This document shows, in pieces, positions 50,166-58,435 of a stretch of DNA of 64,000 nt. Source of the stretch: Methylobacterium sp. AMS5 (GTDB taxonomy: Bacteria; Pseudomonadota; Alphaproteobacteria; Rhizobiales; Beijerinckiaceae). Positions within the stretch are counted from its first letter, which is position 1, and each line of letters starts with the position of its first letter. The stretch is taken from positions 2,671,501 through 2,735,500 of the forward strand of contig NZ_CP006992.1 in NCBI RefSeq assembly GCF_001542815.1. Direction: 5' to 3'. A program made the translations under genes and the position numbers. The notes below the pieces were generated by a model that was given only the letters and a program-made list of their open reading frames with translations, did not search any database and was not told where the DNA came from.

Positions 50166-50525
50166 GGCACTCGCCCGGCATAGCTCTTGTTTCCGTAGTA
50201 TTGATTCGAACGTGTCAGTAGCTCCAGCTGTAGCGTGTTTATACATTTATTATACAATGAAATCTCTCAGTAATTTTTTCAATTGCCTCCATACCTAGCT
50301 TCTTCTGGTGAGCGACGTCAGCTGTTGGTGGGCGAAACCTAGTTTCGGCTCAATACTGACGCATCGCGCAGGCCTGCGCATCAAGTTTGTCATGCCATTT
50401 TTAATGCTAAGACTGGCAAAGTCGCCATCCTGCATTAGGCCCGTGCAGATAGGCATGGGAGCGAACTTGAATATCGGCCCATACCATCCGACCATGGCGC
50501 GGCTTGCGGCGGATCGAGGTGCGTC
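50166..50525. other. AT-rich stretch without supportable genes
   Basis: 360 bases whose first half (50200-50300) contains runs such as GTTTATACATTTATTATACAAT, markedly AT-richer than the rest of the window. No coding sequence with family support, no tRNA, no clear insertion-sequence ends. It looks like recently acquired or decayed DNA and may hold the promoter for the gene at 50526. Confidence 0.5.
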
Positions 50526-50948
50526 ATGTCCGGTAGCCCGACTTGGTACTCATGGTTCACGTTTCCCTTTTTCGTACCGCTGAGCGGCGGCGTTAGTCAG
50601 GACATCTCGGCAGGGCCCTATCAAGGGGTCCCGGAGATTGAAGTGGCGGTCATCAAGGAGGTCGGAAGTTTCGGCCAGCAACTCGGGATCATTTCCGAAG
50701 CCGTCCGTGAACTCGCCGGGAAGGTCGGCGCGATGCCGCCCGCAAACTCGGTTCAGGAACTGGCAAAATCGGGCGAGGCATCTCGGGAGCTGACGCCACT
50801 CGAAAAGCTCGACGTTCTCATCGAACGCGTCAATCGGGTGAAAGCGGCCTACCATGAATCGGTCGAACGGGATGCGCTTCGCGCGCTGGAGCGGTTGCAC
50901 CGTGTCGATCCCGAAGCTTCGAGCAAGCTCGCGGGACGCTTCAGGTGA
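50526..50948 (+). CDS. Hypothetical soluble protein, helical C-terminus
   Basis: 140 residues from ATG 50526, preceded by GAGGTG at 7 nt. The first ~25 residues are aromatic (GSPTWYSWFTFPFFVPLSGG); then PEIEVAVIKEVGSFGQQLGIISEAVRELAGKV and EKLDVLIERVNRVKAAYHESVERDALRALERLHRV are amphipathic helices, possibly coiled coil. No family recognised. The good ribosome binding site and periodic helices support a real gene in the accessory stretch. Confidence 0.6.
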   Translation: MSGSPTWYSWFTFPFFVPLSGGVSQDISAGPYQGVPEIEVAVIKEVGSFGQQLGIISEAVRELAGKVGAMPPANSVQELAKSGEASRELTPLEKLDVLIERVNRVKAAYHESVERDALRALERLHRVDPEASSKLAGRFR

Positions 50949-51238
50949 TGGGGACTGGCCGCTGTCTTGATGGATCGCGCGGAGCGGAAACGCGCGAATC
51001 CCCGCAGGTCTCGTTGACTGCCAGGAGATCGTCCCTCGAACGACTCCGCCGTCGGCCGCTTAGCGAGCGCGCCGACCAAGGGTAAGGTGATCTAAGACAT
51101 TGGGCACGGGCATGAACCCCGTCGGAGGGCCAGTGCGACACCGCCCAAAGCGAGTGGAGAGTGGACCGTAGAACGGTCGGCTCAACGCTATTGATCAGAA
51201 AATCCTGACTTTCCGAGGCAAACTGCTCTTCAGAAAGA

Positions 51239-51314
51239 TGGTGCCCAGGGACGGAGTCGAACCGCCGACACTGCGATTTTCAGTCGCATGCTCTACCAAC
51301 TGAGCTACCTGGGC
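51239..51314 (-). tRNA. tRNA-Phe (GAA)
   Basis: 76 nt including an encoded CCA (51239-51241). On the minus strand it starts GCCCAGGTAGCTCAGTTGGT, has anticodon stem-loop GCGACTGAAAATCGC with anticodon GAA, and T arm GGTTCGACTCC. Acceptor GCCCAGG pairs with CCTGGGC. A complete cloverleaf. Confidence 0.97.
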
Positions 51315-51427
51315 ATCCGCCGCGTCGCACCGCGTCGTCGGCTGGCGGGGGTATAGTGAAGGGTTTTGGGCCTGTCCAGCCTTCCGGCAACCGAAGGCGA
51401 AGCTTTTTTGCCGGGTGCATCTCGGTC

Positions 51428-51646
51428 TCAGCGCGAACGATTCTCGTCGTCTGAATGGGGTGAGTAGGACATCTCGTCCTCCTCCGGACCCGGAATGACG
51501 TAGCGCTCGCCGAGCCAGCGTCCGAGGTCGATATCGGCACAGCGGGGCGAACAGAACGGCTTGGTTTCGGTCCGAGCCGGCTTGCCGCAGATCGGACAGG
51601 GAGCCAGTGGCTTGTCCGCCGCCGTCCTCTTGACCGGCCGGCTCAT
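51428..51646 (-). CDS. yacG: DNA gyrase inhibitor YacG
   Basis: 72 residues. The zinc-binding motif is [42 protein letters not shown]: two CxxC/CxxxC pairs followed by the DLgrWlge.Y.Ipg signature. YacG binds GyrB and blocks DNA binding by gyrase. Its ATG overlaps the maf stop (ATGA), so the two are co-translated. It shares this window with gyrB. Confidence 0.93.
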   Translation of the reverse strand: MSRPVKRTAADKPLAPCPICGKPARTETKPFCSPRCADIDLGRWLGERYVIPGPEEDEMSYSPHSDDENRSR

Positions 51647-52314
51647 GTTGCGGCTCCCCAGGCGCCCCGCACAGGAAAGCCCTCACCTTCGAGCAGGCTC
51701 ATCGTCTCGTACAAAGGGAGGCCGACCACCGCGCTGTGCGAGCCGACGAGCTTCACCGCAAAGGCAGCCGCCAAGCCCTGGATGGCGTAGCCGCCGGCCT
51801 TGCCGCGCCACTCGCCCGAGGAAAGATAGCCCTCGATCTCGCGGTTCGAAAGGCGCTTGAAGCGCACGCGGGTCTCGACCATGCGCTCGCGGCGCCGATC
51901 CTTCGGGGACAGGATGCAGACGGCCGTGTAGACGCGGTGCGCCCGCCCCGAGAGCAGCCGCAGGCAGTCGGCAGCCTCGTCGAGCAACTCCGCCTTGGGC
52001 AGCACGCGGCGGCCGACGGCGACGACGGTGTCGGCGGAGACGAGATAGGCGTCGCGCAGGTCGTCCCGACGCCGCGCCGCAGCCTGGGCTGCCTCCAGCT
52101 TTTCCCGGGCGAGGCGGCGGGCCAGATCGCGGGGCGATTCGGATTTGCGCGGGGTCTCGTCGATATCGGCGGGCAGCAGTGCATCCGGCTCGATACCAAC
52201 CTGTTGCAGCAACGCCAGCCGGCGGGGAGAGGCCGAGGCGAGCACGAGAGGCGGTCGCGCAGGCCCCCCGGAAACCTGCGGCTTCAGGGCGTCGGAGGTG
52301 AGAAGCTCGTTCAT
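51643..52314 (-). CDS. maf: Maf-family nucleotide pyrophosphatase
   Basis: 223 residues. Core begins [34 protein letters not shown] (residue ~22 on), followed by [20 protein letters not shown] (the SADTVV motif), [14 protein letters not shown] and [31 protein letters not shown]. Maf proteins hydrolyse dTTP/UTP or modified nucleotides to prevent misincorporation. The overlap with yacG supports the operon maf-yacG. Confidence 0.95.
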   Translation of the reverse strand: MNELLTSDALKPQVSGGPARPPLVLASASPRRLALLQQVGIEPDALLPADIDETPRKSESPRDLARRLAREKLEAAQAAARRRDDLRDAYLVSADTVVAVGRRVLPKAELLDEAADCLRLLSGRAHRVYTAVCILSPKDRRRERMVETRVRFKRLSNREIEGYLSSGEWRGKAGGYAIQGLAAAFAVKLVGSHSAVVGLPLYETMSLLEGEGFPVRGAWGAAT

Positions 52315-52456
52315 CGGCGAGGTCTTAAGCCCAAGCCCGGTGGCACCGCAACGCGGTGTCGCCCATCAGACGGCATCCGAGGCTTGCCAAGGGCAAAGCG
52401 GCCGTCTAAGACCCGGCACATTCCATCGGGCGTCGCTGCGACGAACCGGATGTGAC

Positions 52457-52532
52457 GCCGCAATAGCTCAGCTGGTAGAGCACCTCATTCGTAATGAGGG
52501 GGTCGGGGGTTCGAATCCCTCTTGCGGCACCA
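52457..52532 (+). tRNA. tRNA-Thr (CGT)
   Basis: 76 nt including the encoded CCA. It starts GCCGCAATAGCTCAGCTGGT, has anticodon stem-loop CTCATTCGTAATGAG with anticodon CGT, and T arm GGGGGTTCGAATCCCTC; acceptor GCCGCAA pairs with TTGCGGC. A transposase remnant follows ~400 bp downstream. Confidence 0.97.
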
Positions 52533-52936
52533 GCTTTCTCAAGCATTTTGCCCTTCCCTGGTGTGAGATTTCACCCTGGACACCGCTTGATGGGTTCAGT
52601 GGGGGCGCAATCGAAAGACGATCACTGCGTCGCTCGGATCGCGGGGGTTTAACGCCCCATCGAGGCGGGATGCTGAGATGATTCGGCTCTCATGCGCGCT
52701 GATACGCCAAGGCGTGTTGACCGTGGTCGGCGTACCCGCGCCTGGATCAGGCGGGTAGAAACCATGGTTCGACGGTGTGTCGGGTGAATGGTGAGGCCGG
52801 ACTTGTCGGCAGAGAGCCACGCGCCGAAGCAGGTCGGAACTCACATTGCCAATCTGCTGCCTGTCCAGTCCCCCGCTGTCGTCGGGCAGGCCGACGGCAC
52901 CAAGTTCACAACGGACCCTGTGAAGGCGGGATTTAC
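52533..52936. other. Region between tRNA-Thr and transposase remnant
   Basis: 404 bases with no clear gene. A minus-strand open frame (about 52596-52844) codes for a protein with no recognisable family. Given the IS remnant alongside, this is likely insertion debris; I did not find inverted terminal repeats. Confidence 0.4.
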
Positions 52937-53155
52937 CAGAAGCGCCCGGTCGGCGACCGGCGGCTTCAGCTTGCTGTTCTCATCCTCCAGTTGCTTGAGG
53001 CGCGGGATTTCCGGGACGCCTATGCCGACGAACTGATTCTTCCGGTGATAAAACGTCGGTTCGGACACGCCCATCTTCCGGCAGACCTCGTCCATTGAGG
53101 TACCGCTCTGCGCCTGTCGCAGGGCAAGGGCGATCTGCTCGTGCCTGAAGAGCGT
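52937..53155 (-). pseudogene. IS3-family transposase OrfA remnant
   Basis: About 73 codons on the minus strand read FRHEQIALALRQAQSGTSMDEVCRKMGVSEPTFYHRKNQFVGIGV-type sequence, continuing PRLKQLEDENSKLKPPVADRALL. This is the N-terminal HTH and leucine-zipper pattern of IS3-group OrfA (as in ISs of the IS51/IS407 type). The frame runs on into non-homologous sequence on both sides and no OrfB with DDE motif follows, so it is a truncated relic. Boundaries are approximate. Confidence 0.75.
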
Positions 53156-53274
53156 TTGCGAGGCAGGGCATCCCCCTCCTTCAGGCTTCAGGATGCCCGA
53201 GAAACTTGCGCTCAGCGCGAACCTGTTTGGCGGGTCATGGTCACGGGGCAGTCGATCCGCGGGCGAACGCACTC

Positions 53275-53583
53275 TCACTCGGCGGCGCCGGATCGGCTGC
53301 TCTGCAGCGAGACGCAGGTTCGCACCATGTCGCTCAGCGTGAGATCCTTGGTGTCGCCGATGTTGGCGACCTCTTCCAGGCAACGCATGAAATAGCCGCT
53401 GTCGAGTCCCGGCGAGAGCGTGCTCATCGATTTCCCGACGCGGTTGGTGAAGTCGATCTTCTCGCTTGCTCCGGCGCGCGGCCATAGCGACGCCTTGTCG
53501 TCCATTTTCAGCCGGGTTGCCGCCAGCGACGGGCTGAAAAGAGTCAGCGCCGTCAGGATACCCATTGCTGCCGCTCGGCCCAT
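53275..53583 (-). CDS. Hypothetical exported protein
   Basis: 102 residues from ATG 53583. The N-terminus MGRAAAMGILTALTLFSPSLAA is a signal peptide; the mature part ends with two cysteines-containing stretches (GYFMRCLEEVANIGDTKDLTLSDMVRTCVSLQ), suggesting a disulfide. No family recognised. A candidate EcfG-type promoter with one mismatch, GCAAC-N17-CGTT on the minus strand (53636-53661), lies upstream. Confidence 0.65.
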   Translation of the reverse strand: MGRAAAMGILTALTLFSPSLAATRLKMDDKASLWPRAGASEKIDFTNRVGKSMSTLSPGLDSGYFMRCLEEVANIGDTKDLTLSDMVRTCVSLQSSRSGAAE

Positions 53584-53770
53584 CGTCGCGCTCCCTGTCG
53601 TGGCGTCGGCAGGGTTGCCGACCGACCGCGGGCCCAACGCGGCGACGTTCGCTGACGTTGCACCGGGCCTCAAATGCATGAGGAAATTAAGCTACTTCTC
53701 AGAGACTTATCCGCCGTCAGAGTCGGCACGGCGCGTCCGGGTATCGTCGGCGCCGGGCCAATTTCCTAAC

Positions 53771-53803
53771 GCATCGTCCTGGATACTCGATCCAGGACGA
53801 TGC
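53771..53803. repeat. Perfect 14-bp palindrome adjoining repeat family 2
   Basis: GCATCGTCCTGGAT-ACTCG-ATCCAGGACGATGC (53771-53803). A perfect 14-bp hairpin with a 5-nt loop. It shares the GCATCGTCC end sequence with the neighbouring dispersed repeat, so the two may belong to one composite element. Confidence 0.7.
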
Positions 53804-53805
53804 TT

Positions 53806-53868
53806 GAGGCTCTTGTTTTCGCATCATCATTTTTTTCGAAAGCCGGCAACCACCTTTCGGGACGATGC
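53806..53868 (-). repeat. Dispersed repeat family 2, copy 2
   Basis: On the minus strand: GCATCGTCCCGAAAGGTGG, then TTGCCGGCTTTCGAAAAAAATG and GATGATGCGAAAACAAGAGC. Matches copy 1 (17517-17575) with a few substitutions and a small length difference. It ends 2 bases before the gene at 53870 on the plus-strand coordinate, i.e. just after that minus-strand gene's stop codon. Confidence 0.7.
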
Positions 53869-53869
53869 T

Positions 53870-54160
53870 CTAGCGCGAGCTGCCACCCCCGCTTCCGCCA
53901 CCCGCGCTGCCCTGCGGGACGGCACGCTCCGGCTGACCGGCATTGCCGCCGGCTGCCGAGTTGGTGGTGATGGTGTCGGCGCCCGTGGCGCCGGGCGCGA
54001 TGATATAGTCGACGGTGTTCCCGGTCGTGTTGGTCTGGCGCTGGATAATCGTGCCCGGTGGGAACGGCCCTCCGGGGAGGCCCGGGGGGCCAGCCTGCGC
54101 GATGGCCGCGCCAGAGCCGAGACAGCTCAGAACGGTGACGGCGAGAGTGATGCGGTGCAT
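53870..54160 (-). CDS. Hypothetical exported Gly/Pro-rich protein
   Basis: 96 residues from ATG 54160 with AGGAGC upstream. Signal peptide MHRITLAVTVLSCLGSGAAIAQA; mature part GPPGLPGGPFPPG then polar and Gly/Ser-rich to the end. No domain recognised. Longer in-frame upstream sequence overlaps the receptor gene on the other side and lacks support. Confidence 0.6.
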   Translation of the reverse strand: MHRITLAVTVLSCLGSGAAIAQAGPPGLPGGPFPPGTIIQRQTNTTGNTVDYIIAPGATGADTITTNSAAGGNAGQPERAVPQGSAGGGSGGGSSR

Positions 54161-54324
54161 CGACGAGCTCCTGAGCGAAAGGGCGCCTTCGCACATCCCG
54201 AGGGCGGGCGAAGGATCCGCTATCCGCAAGGCAAGTCCTCTATCGGCCGTGCGGTTTCCCGTGAGGCCTGCGGCGTGGTGGCGACACGCGCAGGCGGCCC
54301 TGTGCGGGCGTCCCGGTGCGTGGT

Positions 54325-56568
54325 TCACCACGCGATCGTGTAGGCGACCTCCAATGAGCGCGGGCGCCCGAGAACCCAGGCGGTACCGATGCCGTTCACG
54401 GCGCTGCCATCGACCGGGTAGACTTTGTCGAACAGGTTGAAGATCCGCAGCGACAGGCGGGAGCCGGCGGTGACTTGGTGGTCGAGGCCGAGATTCACCA
54501 GCGTGTAGGCCGGTCGCCGCGCGGTGTTGCCGAAGTCGGAAAAGACTTCGCCGACATGCTGGAGGCCGACGCGCCCCTCCCAGTCGCGGGCGAAGGCCCA
54601 GTTGACCCAGAGATTGGCCACCTGCTCCGGCACGTTGATCGGCTGATTGCCGGCATAGGAGACGGCAACCCCGCCGACATTCTGGGTGAAGTCGTCGTAC
54701 TGCGCGTGAAGCAAGGCCAGGTTGGCATCGATGCGCCAGCCGGGGGCGGGGAGCCAGGAGAGCGCGGCCTCCGCGCCGAGAGAGGATTGCTGGCCGACCT
54801 GAGTCGAGACCGTCGGCTGGCCCGGAACCGCCGAGATCAGGTTGTCCTTGACGATGCGGTAGCCGGCCAGGGTCCACTCGACGGCGCCGCCGAAGACGAG
54901 GCCCTTGGCGCCGACCTCGACCTGGCGACCGGTCGAGAGTTCGAAGCCGGCCAGCGATTGCGAGAGGGTGATCAGGCTGTTCACCGGATCCGTCGCGGTG
55001 GCGTATTGCGCGTAGAGCGATGTGTCCGGCGTCGGCTCGTAGAGCAGCGCGAAGCGGTATCCCAGGGCGCGGAAGGAGCGCTCGAAGGTCGCGCCGCTGC
55101 GCAGATCTTCCCGGTAGAGACGCGGCGCGTCGAAGCGCACGCCGGTGAGGAACGACAACCGGTCGCTCAGGAACAGCCGATCCTCGGCGAAGACCGAAGC
55201 CTGGTTCGTGCGCGTGGCGTAGCCCGGGCTCGCCCGCCCTTCCGGCGGAAAGAAGCCGGGATCGTAGCCGTTCAGGGGCACGCTCGTCGGCGTTTCGGAG
55301 AAAGTGAAGTTGTTGGCGTGGCGGAAGCTGACGTGATTCACGTCGAAGCCGGCCGAGAACGTGTTGGCGAACCCGAAAAGGGCACCGCGGAACGTCGCGT
55401 CGAACCGATTCCCGACCTGTTCCTGGCTATGATAGATTTCGAGATAGTCGGAGCGGTCGACGAGGCCGGTTGCCGGGTTGAAGCGGTACTGCTCGACGTC
55501 GCGCCAATGCCGGCGGCTTTGAAGACGGTAGGCAGTGTTGCGCACCGTCACATCCGCCGAGGGGGTCCACTCCGTCCGGAACTGCGTCCAGTTGTCGGTC
55601 CAGGCGATCTTAGAATCGCGGACGTTGTAGTTGTTGAAGCGGATGGCGTCGGGGACACGCCCGTTCACCAGCGGTGTGCCCCAGTAGCGGGTAGGCTCCT
55701 GGTAGCCGAGATCGTGGCTGAGCGTGAAGGCGAGATCCGGATTCGCTTGGAGCGTCAGTGCGCCCGAGACCGCGAGGTTGCGGAAGTCACCCTCCGGCGT
55801 GATCCAGCCGTCGGCACGGTTACCGCTGACATTGAGGCGATAGGCCAGGGCTTCGCCGATCGGCCCGGTCGAATCGACTGCTGCGCGGGCGATGCCGTCC
55901 TCGCCGAGCCCGAAGCGGGCGACGTTGAGCGGCGTGAACAGCGGCTTCTTCGAGACGACGTTGACGATGCCGCCGATGGCTCCGTCCCCGTAGAGAACGG
56001 AGGCTGGCCCGCGCAGCACCTCGACGCGCTCCACGTTCCACGTATCGAAGGGGAAGGTGACGGTGTTGGCGCCGACGTAGAGCCGGGTGCCGTCGAACAG
56101 CGTCTGGATCGAATTCTGCCCGGCAAAGCCGCGAGCGGTGAAGAAGCCAAGTCCATTGCCCGGCGAGCCGAAGGCCGTGATGCCAGTGCCGTTCTGCGAC
56201 ACGGCCTCCAGCACGCTGGTCTGACCGCGCAGACGTATGGTCTCGCCCGAGATGATGTCGAGACTTGCGGGCGTTTCCAGCGGCGTGAGACCGAGCCGGC
56301 TCGCCGAACGCGACGGCGTGCGCAGGTTGAGGCCGACCGGCGAGGACTGCGTCAGACTCGGCGTCCGCAGGGCTGCGGCGGCGTCCGCGCCGACGGCGTC
56401 GGCCGGTGGATTGGCGGGCAGGCCGATCCCGGCGCCGCCTTGCACCGCGATCTCATCGAGATGCGTCAGCGGTGCTTGGGCCCGAACCGGACCGGGCAGA
56501 GTGAGGGGGAGGGCGGCGAAGACGGACAGGAAGGGCCGGCCGCAGGAGCGGCGGTGAAGGGGGGACAT
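54325..56568 (-). CDS. TonB-dependent outer-membrane receptor under B12 control
   Basis: 747 residues from ATG 56568, with a signal peptide (CGRPFLSVFAALPLTLPGPVRAQA). The plug domain includes TPLETPASLDIISGETIRLRGQTSVLEAVSQNGTGI and RVEVLRGPASVLYGDGAIGGIVNVVSKKP; the beta-barrel ends in a strand with terminal aromatic (LEVAYTIAW). Overall it resembles siderophore-type receptors of the FhuA/FhuE group, yet a cobalamin riboswitch is in its leader, so cobalamin or cobamide precursors are the likelier cargo. Ferric-siderophore transport is the alternative. Confidence 0.9.
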   Translation of the reverse strand: MSPLHRRSCGRPFLSVFAALPLTLPGPVRAQAPLTHLDEIAVQGGAGIGLPANPPADAVGADAAAALRTPSLTQSSPVGLNLRTPSRSASRLGLTPLETPASLDIISGETIRLRGQTSVLEAVSQNGTGITAFGSPGNGLGFFTARGFAGQNSIQTLFDGTRLYVGANTVTFPFDTWNVERVEVLRGPASVLYGDGAIGGIVNVVSKKPLFTPLNVARFGLGEDGIARAAVDSTGPIGEALAYRLNVSGNRADGWITPEGDFRNLAVSGALTLQANPDLAFTLSHDLGYQEPTRYWGTPLVNGRVPDAIRFNNYNVRDSKIAWTDNWTQFRTEWTPSADVTVRNTAYRLQSRRHWRDVEQYRFNPATGLVDRSDYLEIYHSQEQVGNRFDATFRGALFGFANTFSAGFDVNHVSFRHANNFTFSETPTSVPLNGYDPGFFPPEGRASPGYATRTNQASVFAEDRLFLSDRLSFLTGVRFDAPRLYREDLRSGATFERSFRALGYRFALLYEPTPDTSLYAQYATATDPVNSLITLSQSLAGFELSTGRQVEVGAKGLVFGGAVEWTLAGYRIVKDNLISAVPGQPTVSTQVGQQSSLGAEAALSWLPAPGWRIDANLALLHAQYDDFTQNVGGVAVSYAGNQPINVPEQVANLWVNWAFARDWEGRVGLQHVGEVFSDFGNTARRPAYTLVNLGLDHQVTAGSRLSLRIFNLFDKVYPVDGSAVNGIGTAWVLGRPRSLEVAYTIAW

Positions 56569-56693
56569 GATGGAAACGATGCCTCGGCAACGACGGTGGC
56601 ACGTCACCGCGACCAAGGCCGATCCACTGCCGGCCATGGGCCTTCAGCGTCTCGACACCTGCTGGGACACCCCGCCCGGCATGGCTCGCGTGT

Positions 56694-56881
56694 GACCACG
56701 GCTGACGGCAGGTCTCCTGGCTCGCGGGTCGTCGCCCTCCATCGTCTTCCCAGGCGAGGCGCGCCCAGTGACGTGGTGATGAAGGACTCTCCGCTCACAG
56801 TTGCGGGGGCAGCCGCGGGATCGAGCTCGAAAGCCCTCCACCGCGTTCCCTTTTGATCCCTCACGGGAACCGTCAACGGTC
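56694..56881 (-). promoter_or_regulatory. Cobalamin (B12) riboswitch
   Basis: On the minus strand the B12 box AGCCAGGAGACCTGCC is exact (56722-56707), preceded by the conserved core GCCCCCGCAACTGTGAGCGG (within 56813-56791) and the paired CACGTCACTGGGCG region, with GGTTCCCGTGAGGG at the 5' end. This is the full order of conserved elements of the cobalamin riboswitch. The TonB-dependent receptor starts ~126 nt downstream, so adenosylcobalamin should repress it. Confidence 0.93.
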
Positions 56882-57011
56882 AAGCTAAGGCCAAGGCTAC
56901 GCTTCGGTCAATGCGCCCGGCGCGTTTCGGGAGGCCGGTGTGAGGGGCGATCCACAATCGCGGACCATGCGCGGACCATGCCGCGAGCGAAATGGAACGG
57001 CAGCCGAAAAG

Positions 57012-57120
57012 AAAAAAGGCCGCCCCGAAGGACGGCCCGAAGTCTAGGGAGGAAACGCCCAAGAAGGGCTGCAGGACCGCGACGCCATCGCGATCCGGCA
57101 TGGCCCTGATTTCTCAGTTT
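57012..57120 (-). ncRNA. Candidate MmgR/suhB-like trans-encoded sRNA
   Basis: On the minus strand: GCCC-TTCTT-GGGC hairpin (57069-57057), then the unpaired GCGTTTCCTCCCTAGAC stretch (TTTCCTCCC at 57055-57047), then a perfect terminator GGCCGTCC-TTCG-GGGCGGCC (57037-57018) with TTTTTT. This layout, a C-rich anti-Shine-Dalgarno loop between a hairpin and a terminator, is that of alphaproteobacterial sRNAs such as MmgR (alpha-r8). No protein gene accounts for the terminator. The 5' end is approximate; family assignment is from memory of the motif. Confidence 0.5.
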
Positions 57121-57254
57121 GCAGTGCACAAAGCAATCGCTGGCGCGTCGGATCGGGCATGCATTCCTCGCATATGTTCGGTTCCGATCTCCCCCGGTCC
57201 GGCGGAGCCATTCGGCCGCCCAGGGGTTTCGGTCCTCCGAATGCTTCCTCATGG

Positions 57255-57395
57255 ATGCCAGAGATGCCCCGTTGGATGCTCGCTTTCCCCGTCGTGCTGA
57301 TGATCCTTGCAGGGCTCGTCGTCTTCGCCTTCACGCGGACCGGCCCGACCGACAACCAGAATACCCACGCTCCCCAGACTGGACAGACCCGCTGA
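57255..57395 (+). CDS. Small single-helix membrane protein
   Basis: 46 residues from ATG 57255: a helix MLAFPVVLMILAGLVVFAFT followed by a polar tail (GPTDNQNTHAPQTGQTR). No family. Good hydrophobic design for a small membrane protein; the start is one of several in-frame ATGs. It precedes the exported protein at 57490 on the same strand by ~95 bp. Confidence 0.5.
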   Translation: MPEMPRWMLAFPVVLMILAGLVVFAFTRTGPTDNQNTHAPQTGQTR

Positions 57396-57489
57396 CGCCG
57401 CCGAGGTCCGGAACGCGCCGGCCCCGGAGCCATTCCGGCCCACAAATTGCGAGGATCGGTGCGGTCAGAATCGTTCGGTGGGGTCCTCC

Positions 57490-57909
57490 ATGCGGATCGG
57501 ATTCGTTCTCGTCTCGAGCGCCCTCCTGCTTCCCTCCGGGGCTTACGCATTCGAGGCGCATGCGGACGCAGCGGCCTTCGCGGTGGCGGCCCGTCACCAT
57601 GTCGGTGAGCGCGTCACGCTCGATCATTGCCACCTCGTCCAAGCGACCGACGACGAGATCACCTGCATCGGCCTGTTGCCGGAGGATGCGGCCGGCAATG
57701 TCCGCTTGGCCGGCAAGCTTCTGATCCGGGTTGCGGCCGCGGAGACGCGGGGCCGCACACGTGCCCTCGCGCTGTGCGCCGGTGGCGCTCTGGACGAGGT
57801 CTGCGAGGTGAGCGTTGCGGGTGAAGTGTTCGACGCCTCCCCTTCGTTCGGACTCGGCGAGGCCCATCTGATGGGCCTGCGCGAAGCGACGATCTGCTGG
57901 CCGGACTGA
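57490..57909 (+). CDS. Hypothetical exported protein with cysteines
   Basis: 139 residues from ATG 57490. Signal peptide MRIGFVLVSSALLLPSGAYA; mature part has Cys at TLDHCHLVQATDDEITCIG, ALCAGGALDEVCEVS and the end TICWPD, likely disulfides. Resembles small periplasmic proteins with a beta-rich OB/Tir-like region but no family can be named. A 77-bp repeat begins directly after its stop. Confidence 0.62.
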   Translation: MRIGFVLVSSALLLPSGAYAFEAHADAAAFAVAARHHVGERVTLDHCHLVQATDDEITCIGLLPEDAAGNVRLAGKLLIRVAAAETRGRTRALALCAGGALDEVCEVSVAGEVFDASPSFGLGEAHLMGLREATICWPD

Positions 57910-57986
57910 GTGTTTCTCACAAGACTCCCGCCGCGCTGTCATCGCCGGAGCGAGTACGGTCAGGGACCGGGAGTTTTGTGAGGCAC
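57910..57986 (+). repeat. 77-bp stop-codon-abutting repeat, copy C
   Basis: Starts GTGTTTCTCACAAGACTCCCG at the base after the TGA (57907-57909) of the exported-protein gene and ends CGGGAGTTTTGTGAGGCAC. Nearly identical to copy B, including the internal GCGCTGTCATCGCCGGA and ACGGTCAGxGACC parts. Confidence 0.85.
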
Positions 57987-58127
57987 TCTGAGTCCGGCGA
58001 AGGTCTATCTAGCTAGCCTGATCCTGCCAGCGCGGTACGCGCGCACCGATGTGAGGCCGATCTCTAGCGGTGGACCCGCGTGAACCCTCGAGGATCTAGT
58101 GCGTTCGAACTCCAAGGGAGTTTGTCG

Positions 58128-58391
58128 ATGATCACTCGTCTCTCGTTCGCTGCGGTTCTGGTCGCGGCTCTCGCCACCTCCGCCGCCGCCCAAGGGCCGG
58201 CGCAGACCGGAACCGGAGGTGGTCCGACTTCAACCATCTACGCGCCGAACACCTCTGCCGTCGGCCAGACCATGCCGCCCGCCGGGGCGGGCGGCGTGCA
58301 GCGCGACGAGGGTAATCCCGATCGCGAGACCGCCATGGAGAAGAAGGACGACAAGATCGACACCGGAATCTGCATCGGCTGCGACAAGTAG
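58128..58391 (+). CDS. Small exported protein, unknown
   Basis: 87 residues from ATG 58128 with CAAGGGAG upstream. Signal peptide MITRLSFAAVLVAALATSAAA; mature part is Gly/Pro/Thr-rich then charged, ending DTGICIGCDK with a CxxC. No family. A one-mismatch EcfG promoter pattern, TGAAC-N16-CGTT (58081-58105), ends 22 nt before the ATG. Confidence 0.62.
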   Translation: MITRLSFAAVLVAALATSAAAQGPAQTGTGGGPTSTIYAPNTSAVGQTMPPAGAGGVQRDEGNPDRETAMEKKDDKIDTGICIGCDK

Positions 58392-58435
58392 TTCCCGCAC
58401 GCCGAGGCGCGGCCTCCTGAGCGTTTACGCCCGGT

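Noticed and set aside
53870..54877. A 335-codon minus-strand protein including the Gly/Pro-rich exported protein
   Set aside because: The upstream part overlaps the TonB receptor in another frame; the ATG at 54160 has a signal peptide and ribosome binding site.
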